A DNA stretch of 64,000 bases from Natrinema longum (GCF_017352095.1 NZ_CP071463.1:992001-1056000); one strand, 5' to 3'; shown: positions 8,756 to 18,692, counted from the first letter of the stretch. The notes: a model not told the origin generated them from the letters alone. Numbers and translations are program-made.

Positions 8756-9109
8756 GTCGGCCGGCGAAGTGGCTGCGTAGCTGTTTTGTCCGTGGTTTCG
8801 TTTCTAGCGTCGGGAAGCGAACGCCTCGTCGCCTCGGTTCGGCGTCTCCTGTCTCCGAGTGAGATGACTCGCCAACGCCCCAACGGTTCTCACGAAGCGA
8901 GTAGTAGCACATACTACGGATTTCAGCTTTCGAAACGAATCCGGGATCGAAGAACGGTAGTCTGAGAGACGAGGGTCGTAACGATGCCGAACAGACAACA
9001 AGACGGAGAGCCGCCACCAGTACGAGAGGTCGACGTTGCATTCAGTAGAGAGGGGAATCGTGAAGCGTAGCGAGCGGCGAGATCATCGTGGTCCTGGATA
9101 GGCGCTTGG
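8756..9109 (+). other. Intergenic region without a recognised gene
   Basis: A stretch of 354 bp between two genes that converge here. The frames in it have mixed third positions and no recognisable product. I see no tRNA, repeat array or strong hairpin. It may hold the 3' ends and terminators of the flanking genes. Confidence 0.5.
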
Positions 9110-9901
9110 TTACTCAGTAGCTGCAGTATCGAGACCGTGACTGGCTTCCAGGCGTTCGCTGAGGCGTTGGACGAACCGTGTGGCTGGCGCTCCGTCAACG
9201 ACGTCGTGGTCGAAGGTAACGGTCAGACTCAGGAACTCCCGGGAACGGAGTTCGCCGTCGATCAGGCGCGGTTTCGTGCCGATGCCACCGACAGTGAGTT
9301 GGAGGGTATAGTTCGTGGGACTGATGGCCCAGCCGTTTCCGGTGCCGAACATGCCGACAGAGGTGACCGCGACGCTGCCGGCGAGGCGCTTCCACCGTGT
9401 CGGGAACCACTGGGGGAGCCGCCAGATTTGGCGGCGTAGAACGCCGGGAAGGCGGCGTGCGAGTCTGGCGGGCCCGGGCTCTGGGTGATCCGTCGTGTCT
9501 GTTTCGACGCGTCGAATTTCGTCGTGAATCGACCGAACTGTCCGTTGATTCGCTTGTCGAATGACGTGGGGGATGCCGATTCGTTCGCCGTCGGTTTCCC
9601 GTTCGATGAGGACGTTCACATCGACGTCCTCGAATTCGTGGATTCGCCCCCGCCAATCACGGTACCGTTGGATGTGCGGTTGTTCCTCGACACAGGTAGC
9701 CAGACACGAGACGACGAAGGCGGTGAACGAGAGTTTCGTTCCGGTCGCTTCCTCGATCGTCCGGATGCGCTCTCTGGCGTCGGTGACGTCGACCTCGACG
9801 AGTCCGTGAACGTTACTCCGGTGTCCCGCCATCTGCATGTAGTCCACCGTCAACTGCTGCTGTGGAGACACACGCTCGCCATCAGCGCCACTATCGCTCA
9901 T
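9110..9901 (-). CDS. Stand-alone 2-oxoacid dehydrogenase E2 catalytic-domain protein
   Basis: 263 aa. The C-terminal HDVVDG at residues 232-237 is the H-x3-D-G active-site motif of the E2 (dihydrolipoyl acyltransferase/CAT-like) fold, and the N-terminal half (TGTKLSFTAFVVSCLATCV, VDVNVLIERETDGERIGIP) also matches that domain. The lipoyl domain and the E1/E3-binding domain of a normal E2 are missing, and no E1 or E3 gene is nearby. It may therefore act as a free acyltransferase on a soluble acyl donor, or be a regulatory relative. An internal stretch of about 50 residues (PARLARRLPGVLRRQIWRL) is Arg-rich and unusual for E2. Confidence 0.8.
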   Translation of the reverse strand: MSDSGADGERVSPQQQLTVDYMQMAGHRSNVHGLVEVDVTDARERIRTIEEATGTKLSFTAFVVSCLATCVEEQPHIQRYRDWRGRIHEFEDVDVNVLIERETDGERIGIPHVIRQANQRTVRSIHDEIRRVETDTTDHPEPGPARLARRLPGVLRRQIWRLPQWFPTRWKRLAGSVAVTSVGMFGTGNGWAISPTNYTLQLTVGGIGTKPRLIDGELRSREFLSLTVTFDHDVVDGAPATRFVQRLSERLEASHGLDTAATE

Positions 9902-10008
9902 AGCCTATCATGAAGCGCCGGAACTAAATCCGTACTCGCTTCGCGGGAGTCGTTCACTCGTACGACGACCGAACGATACCGGTACTGACAGTAGAGACCG
10001 ATTCTCGG

Positions 10009-12744
10009 CTAGCGGCGAGCCCACTCGAGCATTCGTTCGTAGACCGGATCGGACGCCAGCGCCGCCGCGTCGCCGACCAGCACCAGCGCGCGCTTGGGTC
10101 GGGTGAGGGCGACGTTGATCCGTCGGTAGTCCTCGAAGATCGGCCCCTCGAGCGAGCCGGTCGCGGTAAAGGAGACGACGATGACTTCCTGGCTCGAGCC
10201 TTGAAAGCGATCGACGGTGTCGACGGCGACGTCGTCGGGCACGTGCGTCGAGATTTCCGAGACCTGCGCGCGGAAGGGGGCGATGACGCCGATCTCCGAG
10301 CGCTCGAGGCCCGCCGCCTCGTAGGCCTCGATCAGCGCCGCGATCCGCGCGGCCTCCGCGCTGTCGGTGTACTGGCCTCGATCGCCCTCGACGTCGACGA
10401 ACGAGACCGGATCCTGCAGCGACTCGTGGAGGCGATCCCGGGAGACGCCCTCGAGGTCGTCCAGGGTCCGCGCCGCGACGTCGGGCGTCGCGGGCCGGAG
10501 TTGGCCGTCGTAGAACTCGTTCGAGGCGAAGGCCTGGATCCGCTGGTTCATCCGGTACTGGTGGGTCAACATGACGCCGGCCTCGGGATGAAGGTCGACG
10601 AGTCGCTCGAACAGCGACTCGGTGAGGTCGTTTTCGGCGCGGACGACCGGCGGGAGCTGTTCGTGATCGCCGACCAGAACGAACCGCTCGGCCAGGTTGA
10701 TCGCCGCACACGTCCCGGGTTCGGTCAGCTGGGCGGCCTCGTCGACCAGCGCGGCGTCGAACGACTGCTCTTTCATCACCCGCGAGCCACAGGTCGCGGT
10801 CGTCGCCGCCACCACCTGCGCGTCCTCGAGTTCGGCGACCCGATCCGCAGGCTCGCCAGCGCGCTCGAGCCGGTAGGGCTCCATCCCGTCGCTGACCCCG
10901 CTCTCAGACCCCACGCGGACGACCCGGTCCGCGTCGAGGGCGTCCGCGTCCTCGAGTTGCTCGAGCAAGGCCTCGAGCGCGTTGTCGACGGCGCGATTGG
11001 TAAAGGCCGACAGCAGGACCCGCTCGCCGCGCTCGACCATCGCGCGGATGGCCCGAGCGATGGTGTAGGTCTTCCCGGTCCCCGGCGGCCCGTGGATCAG
11101 TGCGCAGTCGTTCGCGCTGACCGCCTTCGTGACGGCCTCGTTCTGGCGGTCGTTGTTGGAGATGAACGTCTCCTCGATCTCCGCGAATTCGGAGTCCGCG
11201 CGGCCGAACAGGATATCCTTGCGCCGCTCGTCGCCTTTCAGGAGCGCGTCGTGCATCGCGACGAGCAGGCGATCGGTCGTCAGCTCCGACGGATAGACGT
11301 CGAGCCGGGTGACCTCGACGGGTTCGTCAGCCGTGAGGACGATTTCGTCGTCCAACCGCTCGATTCGGGCGAGTTCGGAGCTCCCACGAACCGGATCCCC
11401 GTCGCTTGCCAGCACCAGATCCCCCTCCCGAAGTTTCGAGTTCGCGCCGCCTGGTCGGCGGGCCCGCAGTTCCCAGCGGCCGCCCTCGAGGGGCCGCTTC
11501 TCGAGGAACTCGAGATCGATCAGCGCGCGGTCGTCGTCGGCCCGCTCCTCGGCCGTCTGCTCCCAGAGTTTGGCGTACTCGCGGTGGACCTCGCGACGCT
11601 CCTCCTCGATCGCCCGATAGAACCGATCGAAGTACTCGAGTTCCTCGTCGGGCAGCGACTGGCCGATCTGGCCGGCCTTCGACTCCTGATCCAGCCGACC
11701 GGAGACGACCATGCAGGTGTCCTGCTCGAAGCAGTACTCGCACTTCGCGTCGGCCTCGTAGCCGGTCGGAATCTCGCCCGCCGTCTCCATCGCCGCGATC
11801 TCGTTGCGCAGGCGGACGACGTACTTCAGGAGGCCATCGCCCATCGTGAACTCCTTTGCGGGGGTCAGGTCGCCGGTCTCCTCGTTGCGATCCAGCGCCG
11901 AGTTCTTCGTGTAGAGGAGGGTGCCGATGTCGACGTCGCCGCCGTGTTCCTCGAGCAACAGCGCGTAACAGGCGGCCTGTACCTTGTCCTTGAAGCGGGG
12001 CTCTTTCTTCAGGTTCTTGCCCGTCTTGAGTTCGACCGGCGCGCCGCGGCGAACGGCGTCGGCCCGGCCCCGGATGCCGAACGTCTCGCTGATCAGGAGC
12101 TGTTCCGACCGCCAGCTGTCTTCTTCGGTCAGCCGACCCTGCTCGAGCCAGCCCTCGATGGCCGTCGCGTTCTCCCTGATCTCCTCTTTCACGGCGTCGG
12201 GCGTCTCCCCGAGCAGGCCGAGCTGGAGCCCGCGTTCCTCGACGCGAGCGTCGATCGATTCCTCGAGGTCGCGGCCACGAAGCAGGTCGCCGAAGACCTC
12301 GTGGACGAGGGTCCCCTTGACGACGGGATAGTTCAGTGGCACTCCCGAGAGCTTGTTCAGGTAGTAGAGTCGGGGACACTCGACCCAGTTACGGATCGAC
12401 GTCACGCTCACGAGAAAGGAGGGTTCGACGACGACGTAGGAGTCGCCCGTCGTCGCGTACTGCGTCTCCCCCTGGTACTCCTCTGCTTTGGCGTTCGTCA
12501 CGAGCAGGTCCATCCCCGGCTCGAGCAGCTCGGCCGATTCGGTCCACTTGTTCCACAGCGTTACCGTCGTCGTCTCGCGGCCGTCCGCGACGGTCGCCGT
12601 CCCGCCGTCGCCGCGAGCGGGTGACTCGCCGATCCCTGCGTCGTCGGCCGACCGAAGCGGCACCTCCGCGAGTTCGCTCTCACCGTAGCTCGTGGCTACC
12701 GACCGCACGTCGACCTCGCCCGCGACGGTTCCGCGTACGTGCAC
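10009..12744 (-). CDS. Dna2-like nuclease-helicase
   Basis: 911 aa from the GTG at 12744; a TTG at 12771 would add nine residues. The order is OB-like N-terminus, Cas4/RecB-type nuclease, linker, SF1 helicase. Nuclease residues are H148, D229 and the E238-x-K240 pair. Cys 123, 335, 338 and 344 form the 4Fe-4S staple typical of Dna2/Cas4/AddB. The helicase has Walker A GPPGTGKT (552-559), DEAAQ as motif II, and motifs down to RINVALTRPKRALVLVGD near the C-terminus. Dna2-type enzymes trim 5' flaps and resect DNA ends. It is monocistronic. The family is firm; the exact role (Okazaki processing or break repair) is inferred. Confidence 0.92.
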   Translation of the reverse strand: MHVRGTVAGEVDVRSVATSYGESELAEVPLRSADDAGIGESPARGDGGTATVADGRETTTVTLWNKWTESAELLEPGMDLLVTNAKAEEYQGETQYATTGDSYVVVEPSFLVSVTSIRNWVECPRLYYLNKLSGVPLNYPVVKGTLVHEVFGDLLRGRDLEESIDARVEERGLQLGLLGETPDAVKEEIRENATAIEGWLEQGRLTEEDSWRSEQLLISETFGIRGRADAVRRGAPVELKTGKNLKKEPRFKDKVQAACYALLLEEHGGDVDIGTLLYTKNSALDRNEETGDLTPAKEFTMGDGLLKYVVRLRNEIAAMETAGEIPTGYEADAKCEYCFEQDTCMVVSGRLDQESKAGQIGQSLPDEELEYFDRFYRAIEEERREVHREYAKLWEQTAEERADDDRALIDLEFLEKRPLEGGRWELRARRPGGANSKLREGDLVLASDGDPVRGSSELARIERLDDEIVLTADEPVEVTRLDVYPSELTTDRLLVAMHDALLKGDERRKDILFGRADSEFAEIEETFISNNDRQNEAVTKAVSANDCALIHGPPGTGKTYTIARAIRAMVERGERVLLSAFTNRAVDNALEALLEQLEDADALDADRVVRVGSESGVSDGMEPYRLERAGEPADRVAELEDAQVVAATTATCGSRVMKEQSFDAALVDEAAQLTEPGTCAAINLAERFVLVGDHEQLPPVVRAENDLTESLFERLVDLHPEAGVMLTHQYRMNQRIQAFASNEFYDGQLRPATPDVAARTLDDLEGVSRDRLHESLQDPVSFVDVEGDRGQYTDSAEAARIAALIEAYEAAGLERSEIGVIAPFRAQVSEISTHVPDDVAVDTVDRFQGSSQEVIVVSFTATGSLEGPIFEDYRRINVALTRPKRALVLVGDAAALASDPVYERMLEWARR

Positions 12745-12942
12745 AGCTATCGTCAACGGTCGAGCGATCAAAAACGCTATCGGTCACGGGATCCCGATCG
12801 AGCAACCGGCTCGAACCCGTCCGTCGCCCGGCGCTCGATCCCGGTAACAGCGCTTTACCGACGGTTTCGATCTCGCTCGAGCGATTACGGTGGCCGGAAC
12901 GGACACGGCGCTTTTGGGATCGCGAACCCTACGTTCGATGGC

Positions 12943-13518
12943 ATGAGTGACCCGAACGGCGACGATCGTCGGACGAACGACGAGTCCGAACCGGGAGTCG
13001 ATACCGGGACCGACGCTCCCGACGGCCCGCCCAACCGACGGGAAGAAGCGTCCGCCGATATCGACTCCGGCACCGGCGTCGGGGACCGGACCGAGACGGG
13101 GAGCGACCCGCGCCACGACTCCACCCAGGTCGCAAACGAGGAGCGCCGGCGCGGCACGTCGATCCTGAGCCTCCTCGTCGCCGTGTTCGGCGCGTGGATC
13201 GCCCTCTCGGTGCTGGTCTTCGACGCCGGGGCCGCGTCGCTGTGGAACAACGTCCTGGTCGGCCTCGTCGTCGTCGTCGCCGCCGGCTACAACTACTACC
13301 GGGTGAAAAACGACGTCCCGCTCAGCGCCGGCATCGCCTCGCTGCTCGCTCTCGTCGGGGTCTGGGTGATCGTCTCAGCCGCACTGCTCGGGATGACCGG
13401 CGGGCTGTTCTGGAGTACGCTCGCCACCGGGCTCTTGATCGCCGGACTGGCGGGGTACAACGCCTACGAGGCCCGCGAAGCCCGAACCGTCGCGACCGAA
13501 TCCGGACCGGGTGCTTAG
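12943..13518 (+). CDS. SPW-repeat integral membrane protein
   Basis: 191 aa. The first 70 residues are an acidic, disordered cytoplasmic-type segment. Four hydrophobic segments follow in two repeats of the SPW pattern (AVFGAWIALSVLVF with WNNVLVGLVVVVAAGYNYYR, then LVGVWVIVSAALLG with WSTLATGLLIAGLAGYNAYE). SPW-repeat proteins are small membrane proteins of unknown activity. The start ATG at 12943 gives the acidic N-terminus usual in haloarchaea. The stop overlaps the end of the convergent small gene at 13515-13760. Confidence 0.85.
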   Translation: MSDPNGDDRRTNDESEPGVDTGTDAPDGPPNRREEASADIDSGTGVGDRTETGSDPRHDSTQVANEERRRGTSILSLLVAVFGAWIALSVLVFDAGAASLWNNVLVGLVVVVAAGYNYYRVKNDVPLSAGIASLLALVGVWVIVSAALLGMTGGLFWSTLATGLLIAGLAGYNAYEAREARTVATESGPGA

Positions 13519-13760
13519 AACCCGTACTCGGTCTCGAGGCGCTGGACGCGGTGTTCGGCGGCGTGGTGACCCATCGCGACGACGGAAAAGCCGACCATGA
13601 TGATGGCGAAGGTAATCGAGACCGCCGGCGAGACGCCGTTGACGTAACTATTGCATACCTGGCCGAGCGCCAGCGAGAGCGGGGCCAGCGTCAGCAGCGC
13701 GCTCTTGGCGGGGGTGGCCCGAAACAGTTCGACGAACGAGAGTGAGTGGCGACCGGACAT
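13515..13760 (-). CDS. Small two-TM membrane protein
   Basis: 81 aa with two hydrophobic stretches (LLTLAPLSLALGQVC and AVSITFAIIMVGFSVVAMG) flanked by a basic N-terminus and a His-rich segment (MGHHAAEHRVQRLE). It is convergent with the SPW gene and overlaps its last 4 bases. No named family is recognised; similar small proteins of unknown function are frequent in haloarchaea. Confidence 0.65.
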   Translation of the reverse strand: MSGRHSLSFVELFRATPAKSALLTLAPLSLALGQVCNSYVNGVSPAVSITFAIIMVGFSVVAMGHHAAEHRVQRLETEYGF

Positions 13761-13914
13761 AGGGAAAGCGTCGGTTACGCTCACTTCGGGGGAGCCAACG
13801 TATTCCTTTTGATTCGCGTGGCTCGAATCGGCTGTTGGAAGACCGAACAGTCCACGTCCGGTTCCGTTCGGTGCAATCGATACGTTCATTCTGCCGGCAG
13901 TCCAACCCTCGTGT

Positions 13915-14466
13915 ATGCGGATTCGCGAGTGGCAGGATATACTCGAAGACGTCACCGAACGGACCGTCGATCCGGAGGACTGGCGTGCAGTCGCCGGCGA
14001 CCGTGCCGGCGGCGTCGGCGAAGACATGTATCTCGCGCATCCTCGGGCCGGCGTCTTCTTCCTGAAGACGTACGCGAAGAACCCCTTCGAGGTTCGCGGC
14101 GTCGGCACGCACGTCGCCCGCAACCTCGACGACGAGATCGGCTCGTTCATGCCCGAACGCGATTCCGGCGGGCGCTTTGCGGTCCAGTCGCCCCCCGAGG
14201 ACGAGGAGCAGGCCGAGACGGTCGGGAAGCGCCTCGAGACCGTCCTCGAGACCCACGCGGACGCACCGACCCGCCCACAGGACCTCTTCGACGACGTGAT
14301 GGACGCCCTCGAGAGCCCCGCCTTCGGGCCGATGGAGTACGACCAGTACGACCGGCCCGACGAACTCGAGGAACTCGCCGAGCGATTCGAGGAGGCCGAC
14401 GACCTGCTGAACGCGGAACTCGAGGACCTGATCGAGACCGACGAGGTCGATCGAGGCTTCATGTGA
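13915..14466 (+). CDS. Conserved haloarchaeal hypothetical protein
   Basis: 183 aa, strongly acidic and soluble, beginning MRIREWQDILEDVTERTVDP. The first 100 residues have a mixed alpha/beta pattern (YLAHPRAGVFFLKTYAKNPF). The C-terminal third is a Glu/Asp-rich helix (DELEELAERFEEADDLLNAE) likely to form a coiled coil. No catalytic motif, Cys or membrane segment is present. The composition is fully native. No specific function can be offered. Confidence 0.75.
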   Translation: MRIREWQDILEDVTERTVDPEDWRAVAGDRAGGVGEDMYLAHPRAGVFFLKTYAKNPFEVRGVGTHVARNLDDEIGSFMPERDSGGRFAVQSPPEDEEQAETVGKRLETVLETHADAPTRPQDLFDDVMDALESPAFGPMEYDQYDRPDELEELAERFEEADDLLNAELEDLIETDEVDRGFM

Positions 14467-14566
14467 GCGGGGTCCGACTCGGCAGGTCGCCAGCGACGCC
14501 CGACCGCCCTCGTCGCCTGCGTCTGCGTCCGATGACTCTTTGAGAGCGGGCTTCGACGGTAAAGCC

Positions 14567-14971
14567 ATGCCACCGAGCGCAAGCGCCGAGGCCGTCGTCC
14601 GCGACTACTACGACGCACTCCGCGATGGCGACCCGCTTTCCCCCTACTTTTCGGACGCCGACTCGACCGTCAAGTTCGGCATCAGCGAGTCCCTGTTCGG
14701 CGGTGACGACGTCGCCGCGGCCCTCGAGACACAGACCGAGACGACCGACGAGTGGGTCGTCGAGAGCGGCCACCTCGTCGTCACCGAACGCGACGGGTTC
14801 GCGACGGTCGCCGACGAGGTGGTGATGGCCTGGACGGAGACGACGACCGGCGAACGCTACCGGTTCGACAGCCGCTGGAGCGCCACGGTAGTCGAACGCG
14901 ATCCGGACGACTCGAGCGAGACCGACTGGGCCTTTATCACGATGCACGTCAGCGCACCACACGACCTATGA
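14567..14971 (+). CDS. SnoaL/NTF2-like domain protein
   Basis: 134 aa from ATG 14567; nine in-frame codons upstream are less likely. The opening AEAVVRDYYDALRDGDP, the mid-part GGDDVAAALETQTE and a beta-rich second half (GFATVADEVVMAWTE, YRFDSRWSATVVE) give the cone-shaped SnoaL/NTF2-like pattern. The family includes small isomerases, cyclases and binding proteins. Its stop overlaps the start of the next gene in ATGA fashion, so the pair is co-translated. Confidence 0.72.
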   Translation: MPPSASAEAVVRDYYDALRDGDPLSPYFSDADSTVKFGISESLFGGDDVAAALETQTETTDEWVVESGHLVVTERDGFATVADEVVMAWTETTTGERYRFDSRWSATVVERDPDDSSETDWAFITMHVSAPHDL

Positions 14972-15192
14972 GCCGAGGTCGCGGTTCGGGACGTGGCCCC
15001 CCACGCTCGAGCGGAGTGACTGACGGGGCCGGTCAACTCAAGGCCGTCTTCGTCCTGTTGGTCGGACTCTCAGGCGGCTCGATCGCCCTCCAGAGCGGCG
15101 CTTCCCCGCCAGTCATCGGGGCGGCGATACTCGGTGGCGTCGCCGCCGGGAGCGCGTTGCTCTGGTATCTGCTCTGGATTACGACCGAGTGA
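14968..15192 (+). CDS. Small two-TM membrane protein
   Basis: 74 aa. A basic Gly/Arg/Ser-rich N-terminus is followed by two hydrophobic helices (LKAVFVLLVGLSGGSIAL and VIGAAILGGVAAGSALLWYLLW). The start ATG overlaps the stop of the SnoaL-like gene, indicating translational coupling. Its function is unknown; it may anchor or accompany the upstream protein. Confidence 0.65.
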   Translation: MSRGRGSGRGPPRSSGVTDGAGQLKAVFVLLVGLSGGSIALQSGASPPVIGAAILGGVAAGSALLWYLLWITTE

Positions 15193-15354
15193 CCGCGAGT
15201 CTGAACTGGCTCCCGGGTTTGTGGCCTACGGCGACAAACGCTGACGATCACGCGAAACTCGTTTCGCTCGCTCTCAACGTCTTCGTCTACGACTCAGACG
15301 TTGCCGATCAGCCAAGACTCCTTGCAGTCGTCTTGCTTGCTCCCAGAGTTCGCC

Positions 15355-16659
15355 CTACGGGCTCAGCCGCTGCCGGTCTCGCGGGAAGAGGACCGCTTCT
15401 CGGATGTTGTCCAGTCCGAGGATCGTCATGATGAGGCGTTCGCCGCCGAGCCCGAAGCCGGCGTGGGGCGGCATGCCGTACTTGAACATCTTCGTGTAGT
15501 ATTCGAACTGATCGGGATCGAGCCCCTGCTGTTCGAAGCCCTCGATGAGCTTCTCGTGGCGGTGTTCGCGCTGGCCGCCCGAGACCAGTTCCATGCGCGG
15601 ATGCATCAGGTCGAAGCCGGTCGACAGCTGCGGATCGTCGTCGTGATCCTTGATGTAGAAGGGCTTGATCTCGCTTGGCCAGTCCGTGATGAAGTAGTGG
15701 CCGCCGACGTCGTCGCCCAGCGCCTTCTCGGCCTCCGTCGAGAGGTCGTCGCCCCAGACGAGCTGTTCGTCGAGTTCGCCCGTCGCGTTGATCCGCTCGA
15801 TGGCGTCCTCGTAGCTGATACGTGGGAACGACTCCTCGGGTGCGCTGAATTCGTCTTCGAGGCCCAGCGCCTCGAGTTCGTCGGCGCAGTTGTCCGCCAC
15901 CGCTTCGTAGGCGGCGCGGACGACGCCCTCGACGACGTCCATGGCGTCGTTCTGGTCGCAGAAGGCACCCTCGAAGTCGATCGAGGTCGCCTCGTTGAGG
16001 TGGCGGGGCGTGTTGTGTTCCTCGGCGCGGAAGATCGGGCCGATTTCGAAGACCCGCTCGACGTTCGATCCGGCGATCAGCTGCTTGAACAGCTGGGGCG
16101 ATTGGTTCATGAAGGCCTCCTCGCCGAAGTAGGTGATCGGGAAGAGTTCGGTGCCGCCCTCGGTGCCGGTCGCGACGATCTTCGGCGTGTTGATCTCCGT
16201 ACAGCGGAACTCGCGGAACTGCTCGCGCACGGCGCGCAGGATCTCCGAGCGGATCTCGAAGACGGCCTGCACCTCGTCCTTGCGCAGGTCGAGGGTGCGG
16301 TTGTCGAGTCGCGTCGAGAGGTCGGCGTCGACCTTGCCCGAGGGATCGAGCGGCAGTTCGGGGTCGGCGGGCGCGATGACCTCGACGGACTCGGGCGTGA
16401 CCTCGACGCCCGTCGGTGCGCGCGGCTCTTCCTCGACGGCACCGGAGACTTCGACGACGCTCTCGCGGGAGGCGTCGAGCCCCGTTTCGACGAGCTCGTC
16501 GTCCATCTCGTCTTTCTCGAACTTGATCTGGATCTTACCCGAGGTATCCCGGAGAATCAGGAAGGCGATGCCCCCGAGATCGCGGATCTCGTGGACCCAG
16601 CCGGCGACCGTCACGTCGTCGCCCGGCTCGGCGTCGGCAGTGTAGGTTCTATCCTGCAT
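15355..16659 (-). CDS. aspS: Aspartate-tRNA ligase, archaeal type, probably non-discriminating (Asp/Asn)
   Basis: 434 aa from ATG 16659. An OB anticodon-binding domain is followed by a class II catalytic core with motif 2 [14 protein letters not shown] and motif 3 [11 protein letters not shown]. In the anticodon-binding domain H23 ([11 protein letters not shown]) and the Pro of RAPTGVEV occupy the positions that in archaeal enzymes mark the form charging both tRNA-Asp and tRNA-Asn; discriminating enzymes have Trp and Lys there. This fits haloarchaea, which make Asn-tRNA through GatCAB. A TATA-like GCTTAAG lies about 25 nt upstream. The specificity call is inference from those two residues. 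Confidence 0.93.
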   Translation of the reverse strand: MQDRTYTADAEPGDDVTVAGWVHEIRDLGGIAFLILRDTSGKIQIKFEKDEMDDELVETGLDASRESVVEVSGAVEEEPRAPTGVEVTPESVEVIAPADPELPLDPSGKVDADLSTRLDNRTLDLRKDEVQAVFEIRSEILRAVREQFREFRCTEINTPKIVATGTEGGTELFPITYFGEEAFMNQSPQLFKQLIAGSNVERVFEIGPIFRAEEHNTPRHLNEATSIDFEGAFCDQNDAMDVVEGVVRAAYEAVADNCADELEALGLEDEFSAPEESFPRISYEDAIERINATGELDEQLVWGDDLSTEAEKALGDDVGGHYFITDWPSEIKPFYIKDHDDDPQLSTGFDLMHPRMELVSGGQREHRHEKLIEGFEQQGLDPDQFEYYTKMFKYGMPPHAGFGLGGERLIMTILGLDNIREAVLFPRDRQRLSP

Positions 16660-16679
16660 ACCACCCGATTGACGCAGGC

Positions 16680-16689
16680 GCAACTTAAG
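16680..16689 (-). promoter_or_regulatory. TATA-like element for aspS
   Basis: On the minus strand the AT-rich GGCTTAAGTT centred about 25 nt before the aspS ATG is the only AT-rich block in a GC-rich leader. That is the spacing expected for a leaderless haloarchaeal promoter. Confidence 0.4.
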
Positions 16690-16830
16690 CCCAGCCGTTC
16701 GGAGTCGCGCTCGTCTCGCCGATCGGATTCACTCCTCGAGCGATCCCACGCGTTCGACCAGCGGCTCCACATCGGTCGACAAATGTCCTCGTCCGTCCTA
16801 TTTTTGTCGCCTCACGCACTGTTTGGAAGT

Positions 16831-17625
16831 ATGGGCGACCTCGAGCGACTCGCCGACGACGTCCGCCGGGCAGACACGGTCGTCGCCTTCACCGGGGCCG
16901 GTATCTCGGCTCCCTCGGGCGTGCCGACGTTCCGGGGCGACGACGGCGTCTGGGAACGATTCGACGAGAGACAGTTCGCCTACGGCCGGTTCCAGCGCGA
17001 TCCCGAGGGGTTCTGGGAAGACCGCGTCGAGTTACAGCGGACGATGTTCGACGGCGATTTCGAACCGAACGCGGCTCACGAAGTGCTGGCCGCGATGGAA
17101 CGGGACGGCGACCTCGAGGCCATCCTCACCCAGAACACGGACGGATTACACGGCGAGGCAGCGGCGGCGGTCGGCGACGAGACGACCGACCCCAACACTG
17201 CGCGCGACGCGGAACCGACCGTCCTCGAGCTTCACGGCAACTCCCAGCGGGTCCGCTGTACCGACTGCGGGAACAGCCGGGACGGCGATCCGATCTTCGA
17301 ACGGGCAGCCGACGGCGACCTGCCGCCGACCTGTGACTGCGGTGGCGTGTTCAAACCCGACGTCGTCCTCTTCGGCGAGCAGCTCCCGGGGGCGGTCATC
17401 CAGCGGGCCCGGTCGCTCGCCCGCGAGAGCGACGTCTTCCTCGCGATCGGCTCCTCGCTCGTCGTCGAGCCCGCCGCCTCGCTCCCGCGACTCGCCGCAT
17501 CGACCGGCGCGACCGTCGGCATCCTCAACCTCGAGTCGACGCCGGTCGACGGGATCGCGGACGTCGTCTCTCGCGAAGACGTGACGGACAGCCTCCCTCG
17601 ATTACGGGACCTCGTCCTCGAGTGA
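16831..17625 (+). CDS. Sir2-family NAD-dependent protein deacylase
   Basis: 264 aa. The sirtuin Rossmann signature GAGIS (22-26) with PTFRGDDGVW, the QNTDGLH motif (101-107), the catalytic H135 in LELHGN, a zinc site C143/C146/C168/C170, and GSSLVVEPAASLP are all intact. It removes acetyl or other acyl groups from lysines with NAD+. In archaea likely targets include Alba or metabolic enzymes, but haloarchaeal targets are not evident here. A TATA-like TATTTTTG (about 16799-16806) stands about 28 nt upstream of the ATG, so the transcript is probably leaderless. Confidence 0.93.
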   Translation: MGDLERLADDVRRADTVVAFTGAGISAPSGVPTFRGDDGVWERFDERQFAYGRFQRDPEGFWEDRVELQRTMFDGDFEPNAAHEVLAAMERDGDLEAILTQNTDGLHGEAAAAVGDETTDPNTARDAEPTVLELHGNSQRVRCTDCGNSRDGDPIFERAADGDLPPTCDCGGVFKPDVVLFGEQLPGAVIQRARSLARESDVFLAIGSSLVVEPAASLPRLAASTGATVGILNLESTPVDGIADVVSREDVTDSLPRLRDLVLE

Positions 17626-17741
17626 CGGAGCGTTCGAGGCGCTCGCTCGCGCACCCGACGGAGAGTGGCGTCGCCGTCGCGTCGTGGCAAAACAGTCGCA
17701 ACCGGTGAAGGGATGCGCTCGGACGGAATCGGAGGCGTGCG

Positions 17742-18443
17742 TCAGGCGTCGTTGGCCGCTTCGACGGTTTCCCGAACCGCCTCGATGCCCTCGTCGTGTG
17801 CGAGGTCGCCGACGACGATCACGTCGGCGTGCTGGGCCATCGAATACGCGGAGTCGTAGTCGTGAATCCCGCCGCCGTAGAACAGCGTCGATTCGTCGGT
17901 GGCGTGAGCCGCGGCCTCGACGACGCCCTCGTCGCCGAGGGTGCCCGAGTACTCGACGTAGACGATCTCCTGCCCGAACATGTGCTCGGCGACCGTCGCG
18001 TAGGCGGCGACGTCGTCCGCGCCGAGATCGCAGTTGGCCTCCGTTAGCTCCGCGACGTCGGCCTCGGGGTTCATCACGATGTAGGCCTCCGTCGTCGTCC
18101 GTTCCCAGTCGAGGTCGCCCTCGAGGCGGACCCATTCCTTGTGGGCCTCGGTGATCCAGAACGGCGAGCCGGCGTTGAAGACGGTCGGAATGAGATAGCC
18201 GTCCAGCGCGTCGTCCTCGAGGACGACCTCGGGGTTGGAGGGCTCCTGATAGAGCGCGACGTCGTGTTCGGCACAGGCCTCGATGACGGCGCTCATGTTC
18301 TCTTCGGTGATGCCCATGGTGCCGCCGACTTCGATCGCGTCGGTGCCCGTCGCACAGAGATCGCCATAGGTCACACCATCCGGTAACTCCTTGTCCGGAT
18401 CGAGCTTGAGAATATGGTTCCAGTCATCCCAGGGGGTAGTCAT
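17742..18443 (-). CDS. Geranylgeranylglyceryl phosphate synthase
   Basis: 233 aa from ATG 18443 ([20 protein letters not shown]), a TIM-barrel prenyltransferase of the PcrB/GGGPS family. Recognisable blocks are the phosphate-binding [12 protein letters not shown] near the N-terminus, [26 protein letters not shown] and [13 protein letters not shown]. It joins geranylgeranyl diphosphate to sn-glycerol-1-phosphate, the first committed step of archaeal ether lipids. It converges with the sirtuin gene. A T-rich TATA-like element (CGTTTTTGC on the minus strand, near 18467-18475) sits about 27 nt upstream. Confidence 0.93.
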   Translation of the reverse strand: MTTPWDDWNHILKLDPDKELPDGVTYGDLCATGTDAIEVGGTMGITEENMSAVIEACAEHDVALYQEPSNPEVVLEDDALDGYLIPTVFNAGSPFWITEAHKEWVRLEGDLDWERTTTEAYIVMNPEADVAELTEANCDLGADDVAAYATVAEHMFGQEIVYVEYSGTLGDEGVVEAAAHATDESTLFYGGGIHDYDSAYSMAQHADVIVVGDLAHDEGIEAVRETVEAANDA

Positions 18444-18692
18444 ACCGCGTCGTTTCCCGACAACCAGCAAAAACGCTACGGAACGGCCCCGTTCCGAGTC
18501 CCATCATCGAGACGGGCGTCGAAACGATCCGTCGATCGTCTCGGGGCGACGGGCAGGGGGAGCCGCCCCCGACCACGGTCGACGACCGAGACCGATCGAA
18601 ACGCCTCGCGAGGGCGGGGATCAGTGCTCGTGAGACGGAGCCAGCGAGGTCGGGGGTCCAGAGTGGGTCGGCGCGTCGATGACGCCGTCAGG

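Noticed and set aside
10201-12624. 807-codon open frame on the plus strand opposite the Dna2-like gene
   Set aside because: It is a mirror of a GC-rich gene. Its product has no recognisable domain and the opposite strand has clear nuclease-helicase motifs.
15301-16770. Plus-strand open frame continuing into the sirtuin gene
   Set aside because: The part before 16831 is antisense to aspS. Sirtuin homologues start at 16831, preceded by its own TATA-like element.
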